Shown here: piece after piece, positions 63,014 to 64,000 of the stretch
Layout of the letters: each line of letters opens with the position of its first letter
Numbering within the stretch: position 1 is the first letter of the stretch
DNA from: Dellaglioa algida DSM 15638
GTDB taxonomy: Bacteria > Bacillota > Bacilli > Lactobacillales > Lactobacillaceae
Length of the DNA: 64,000 bases
Assembly: GCF_001434695.1 (NCBI RefSeq)
Contig: NZ_AZDI01000008.1
Span: 1-64,000, forward strand
Direction: 5' to 3'
The notes under the pieces: generated by a model
Database searches by the model: none
The model's input: the letters and a program-made list of their open reading frames with translations, nothing else
Told to the model about the DNA's origin: nothing
Position numbers and translations under genes: made by a program

Positions 63014-64000
63014 TTATTTTGAAATTTTTTCTTCTTCAGTTGTTTCTGGTTGTTTTGATGAGTAACTCACTTGGAACCAATCGATATAGTTACGTTTGAA
63101 TTCAATGATTTTAAAATCGAAAGCATCAAAGCGAATAACTTCATTTAATCGAACTTTATGATTTTCAAGAATGAAACCGGCCAGGGTAACGCTCTCTGAA
63201 TCATTCATTTCTTTATTTTTAATTTTAAAGAAGCGTTCAAAATCATATAAAGTTGTTTTACCGCTGACATTGTAGGTGCCATCATCATTTTTGACGATGT
63301 ATTCACTTGAAACGTCATCAATTTCATCTTTAACTGTTCCAAATAATTCTTCGTAAATATCTTTATCGGTTACAATCCCACTTGTGCCACCGTATTCATC
63401 TGAAACCACTACGATTGGTGTTTGTTTACTAATCATTTGGCTTAACAGCGTTCTAATTGGTGTCGTTTCAGGGACAGTAATGATTGATCTGAGCATTTTA
63501 CTAATTAAAATGGTATCGTCGATTTCAGCTTGTCTGACTAAATCATAGATATAAACATAGCCGAGAATTTTATCTTTATCATTGTTAGCAACGACTGGGA
63601 AACGGCTATATCCTTGATGTAAGTAATCTTTAATAACATCGTGAATGGTATCTGTAATATCAACCACGTAAAGACTTGTTCGATCAACCATAATATCTTT
63701 GGCAATCTTATCATTCAAATCAAATGCGCGTTGCATGTAAACATAATCATCACGATCAAGTTCGCCACCTGAAACGGCATTTTGTGATAAGGCTAGAATT
63801 TCTTTTTGAGTAAAAATTTCACTATTTTCATCAGTTGGTGTGATACCAAGCATTCTGGCTACGCGTGTTGCCGAGTTGTTCAGCAACCAAACCAATGGAT
63901 AGAATGCAAGATGGAAGTAACGTAATGGTGTTAAGACAACCATTAGAACTTGGACGGGCATATCGATACTTAAGTTTTTAGGCACGATTTCCGTATAAAC
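63014..64000 (-). CDS. CBS-domain CorC/HlyC-type membrane protein (partial)
   Basis: The C-terminal 329 residues of a membrane protein with CNNM-like transporter domain, cut by the window end. The frame is open to 64000 and starts there with YTEIVPKNLSIDMP, the end of the conserved GE.VPK motif of the DUF21 domain. Next come a membrane segment (about 15-35), a CBS-domain pair (VDRTSLYVVDITDT, SRFPVVANNDKD, TPIVVVSDEYGGTSGIVTD) and a C-terminal CorC/HlyC domain (about 230-310). The family is implicated in magnesium or divalent-cation export. The true start lies beyond the window. Confidence 0.9.
   Translation of the reverse strand, partial: VYTEIVPKNLSIDMPVQVLMVVLTPLRYFHLAFYPLVWLLNNSATRVARMLGITPTDENSEIFTQKEILALSQNAVSGGELDRDDYVYMQRAFDLNDKIAKDIMVDRTSLYVVDITDTIHDVIKDYLHQGYSRFPVVANNDKDKILGYVYIYDLVRQAEIDDTILISKMLRSIITVPETTPIRTLLSQMISKQTPIVVVSDEYGGTSGIVTDKDIYEELFGTVKDEIDDVSSEYIVKNDDGTYNVSGKTTLYDFERFFKIKNKEMNDSESVTLAGFILENHKVRLNEVIRFDAFDFKIIEFKRNYIDWFQVSYSSKQPETTEEEKISK

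Overview
The window looks like the chromosome of a low-GC lactic acid bacterium, most probably Latilactobacillus (sakei/curvatus group). Three things point there: the lactobacillar set rpoE-pyrG, pyruvate oxidase, MFS pump plus DUF4811 and WxL surface clusters; strong purine-rich Shine-Dalgarno sites with frequent TTG starts; and a decayed locus closely resembling the sakacin A (curvacin A) genes. The genus is inference; no rRNA or tRNA gene is present.

1-11.2 kb is mostly housekeeping: mscL, a DUF3899 protein, a Cof-type phosphatase overlapping an HD-domain phosphohydrolase, a DUF1934 protein, RNA polymerase delta (rpoE) and CTP synthase (pyrG). The pyrG leader carries every sign of GGGC-type reiterative-transcription attenuation. 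A YtrA-like GntR regulator with an ABC transporter follows, then a second ABC pair. 11.2-20 kb holds a three-permease ABC operon whose first gene has a frameshift at an A7 tract, a DUF1002 protein, an XRE regulator, a MerR-type regulator divergent from an MFS pump plus DUF4811 operon across a perfect 24-base operator, and an alpha/beta hydrolase.

20-44 kb is dominated by the cell-surface WxL system. There are four large L-type-lectin/WxL proteins (three at 20-27 kb, one at 35 kb), a run of four small WxL proteins (CscB-like) with a small LPXTG-like protein (CscD-like), a pentapeptide-repeat protein, and another WxL protein at 42.5 kb. Several of these genes share a promoter-like element, TTGAC-type box, 21-22 bases, TATWAT, that suggests a regulon. 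Between them lie a lysine-tailed protein, uppP, an APC permease, PadR/DUF1048, pepF and pox with a cre site.

44-54 kb is a bacteriocin graveyard. An intact quorum-sensing module (double-glycine pheromone, HPK10-type kinase, LytTR regulator; sakacin A Sap-Ph/SapK/SapR-like) sits among three promoters with identical geometry, a SaiA-like immunity gene with no bacteriocin gene, a truncated prepeptide with a second immunity gene, a stub of the C39 ABC exporter, duplicated small peptide/immunity-like cassettes and remnants of IS3, IS5 and a serine recombinase. The regulatory circuit survives while the toxins and exporter are broken.

54-64 kb carries a LexA-boxed Y-family polymerase/YolD pair, a MarR regulator followed by a 2127-residue LPXTG adhesin with 18 Cna-B-type repeats, and the partial gene of a CBS-domain CorC-type membrane protein.
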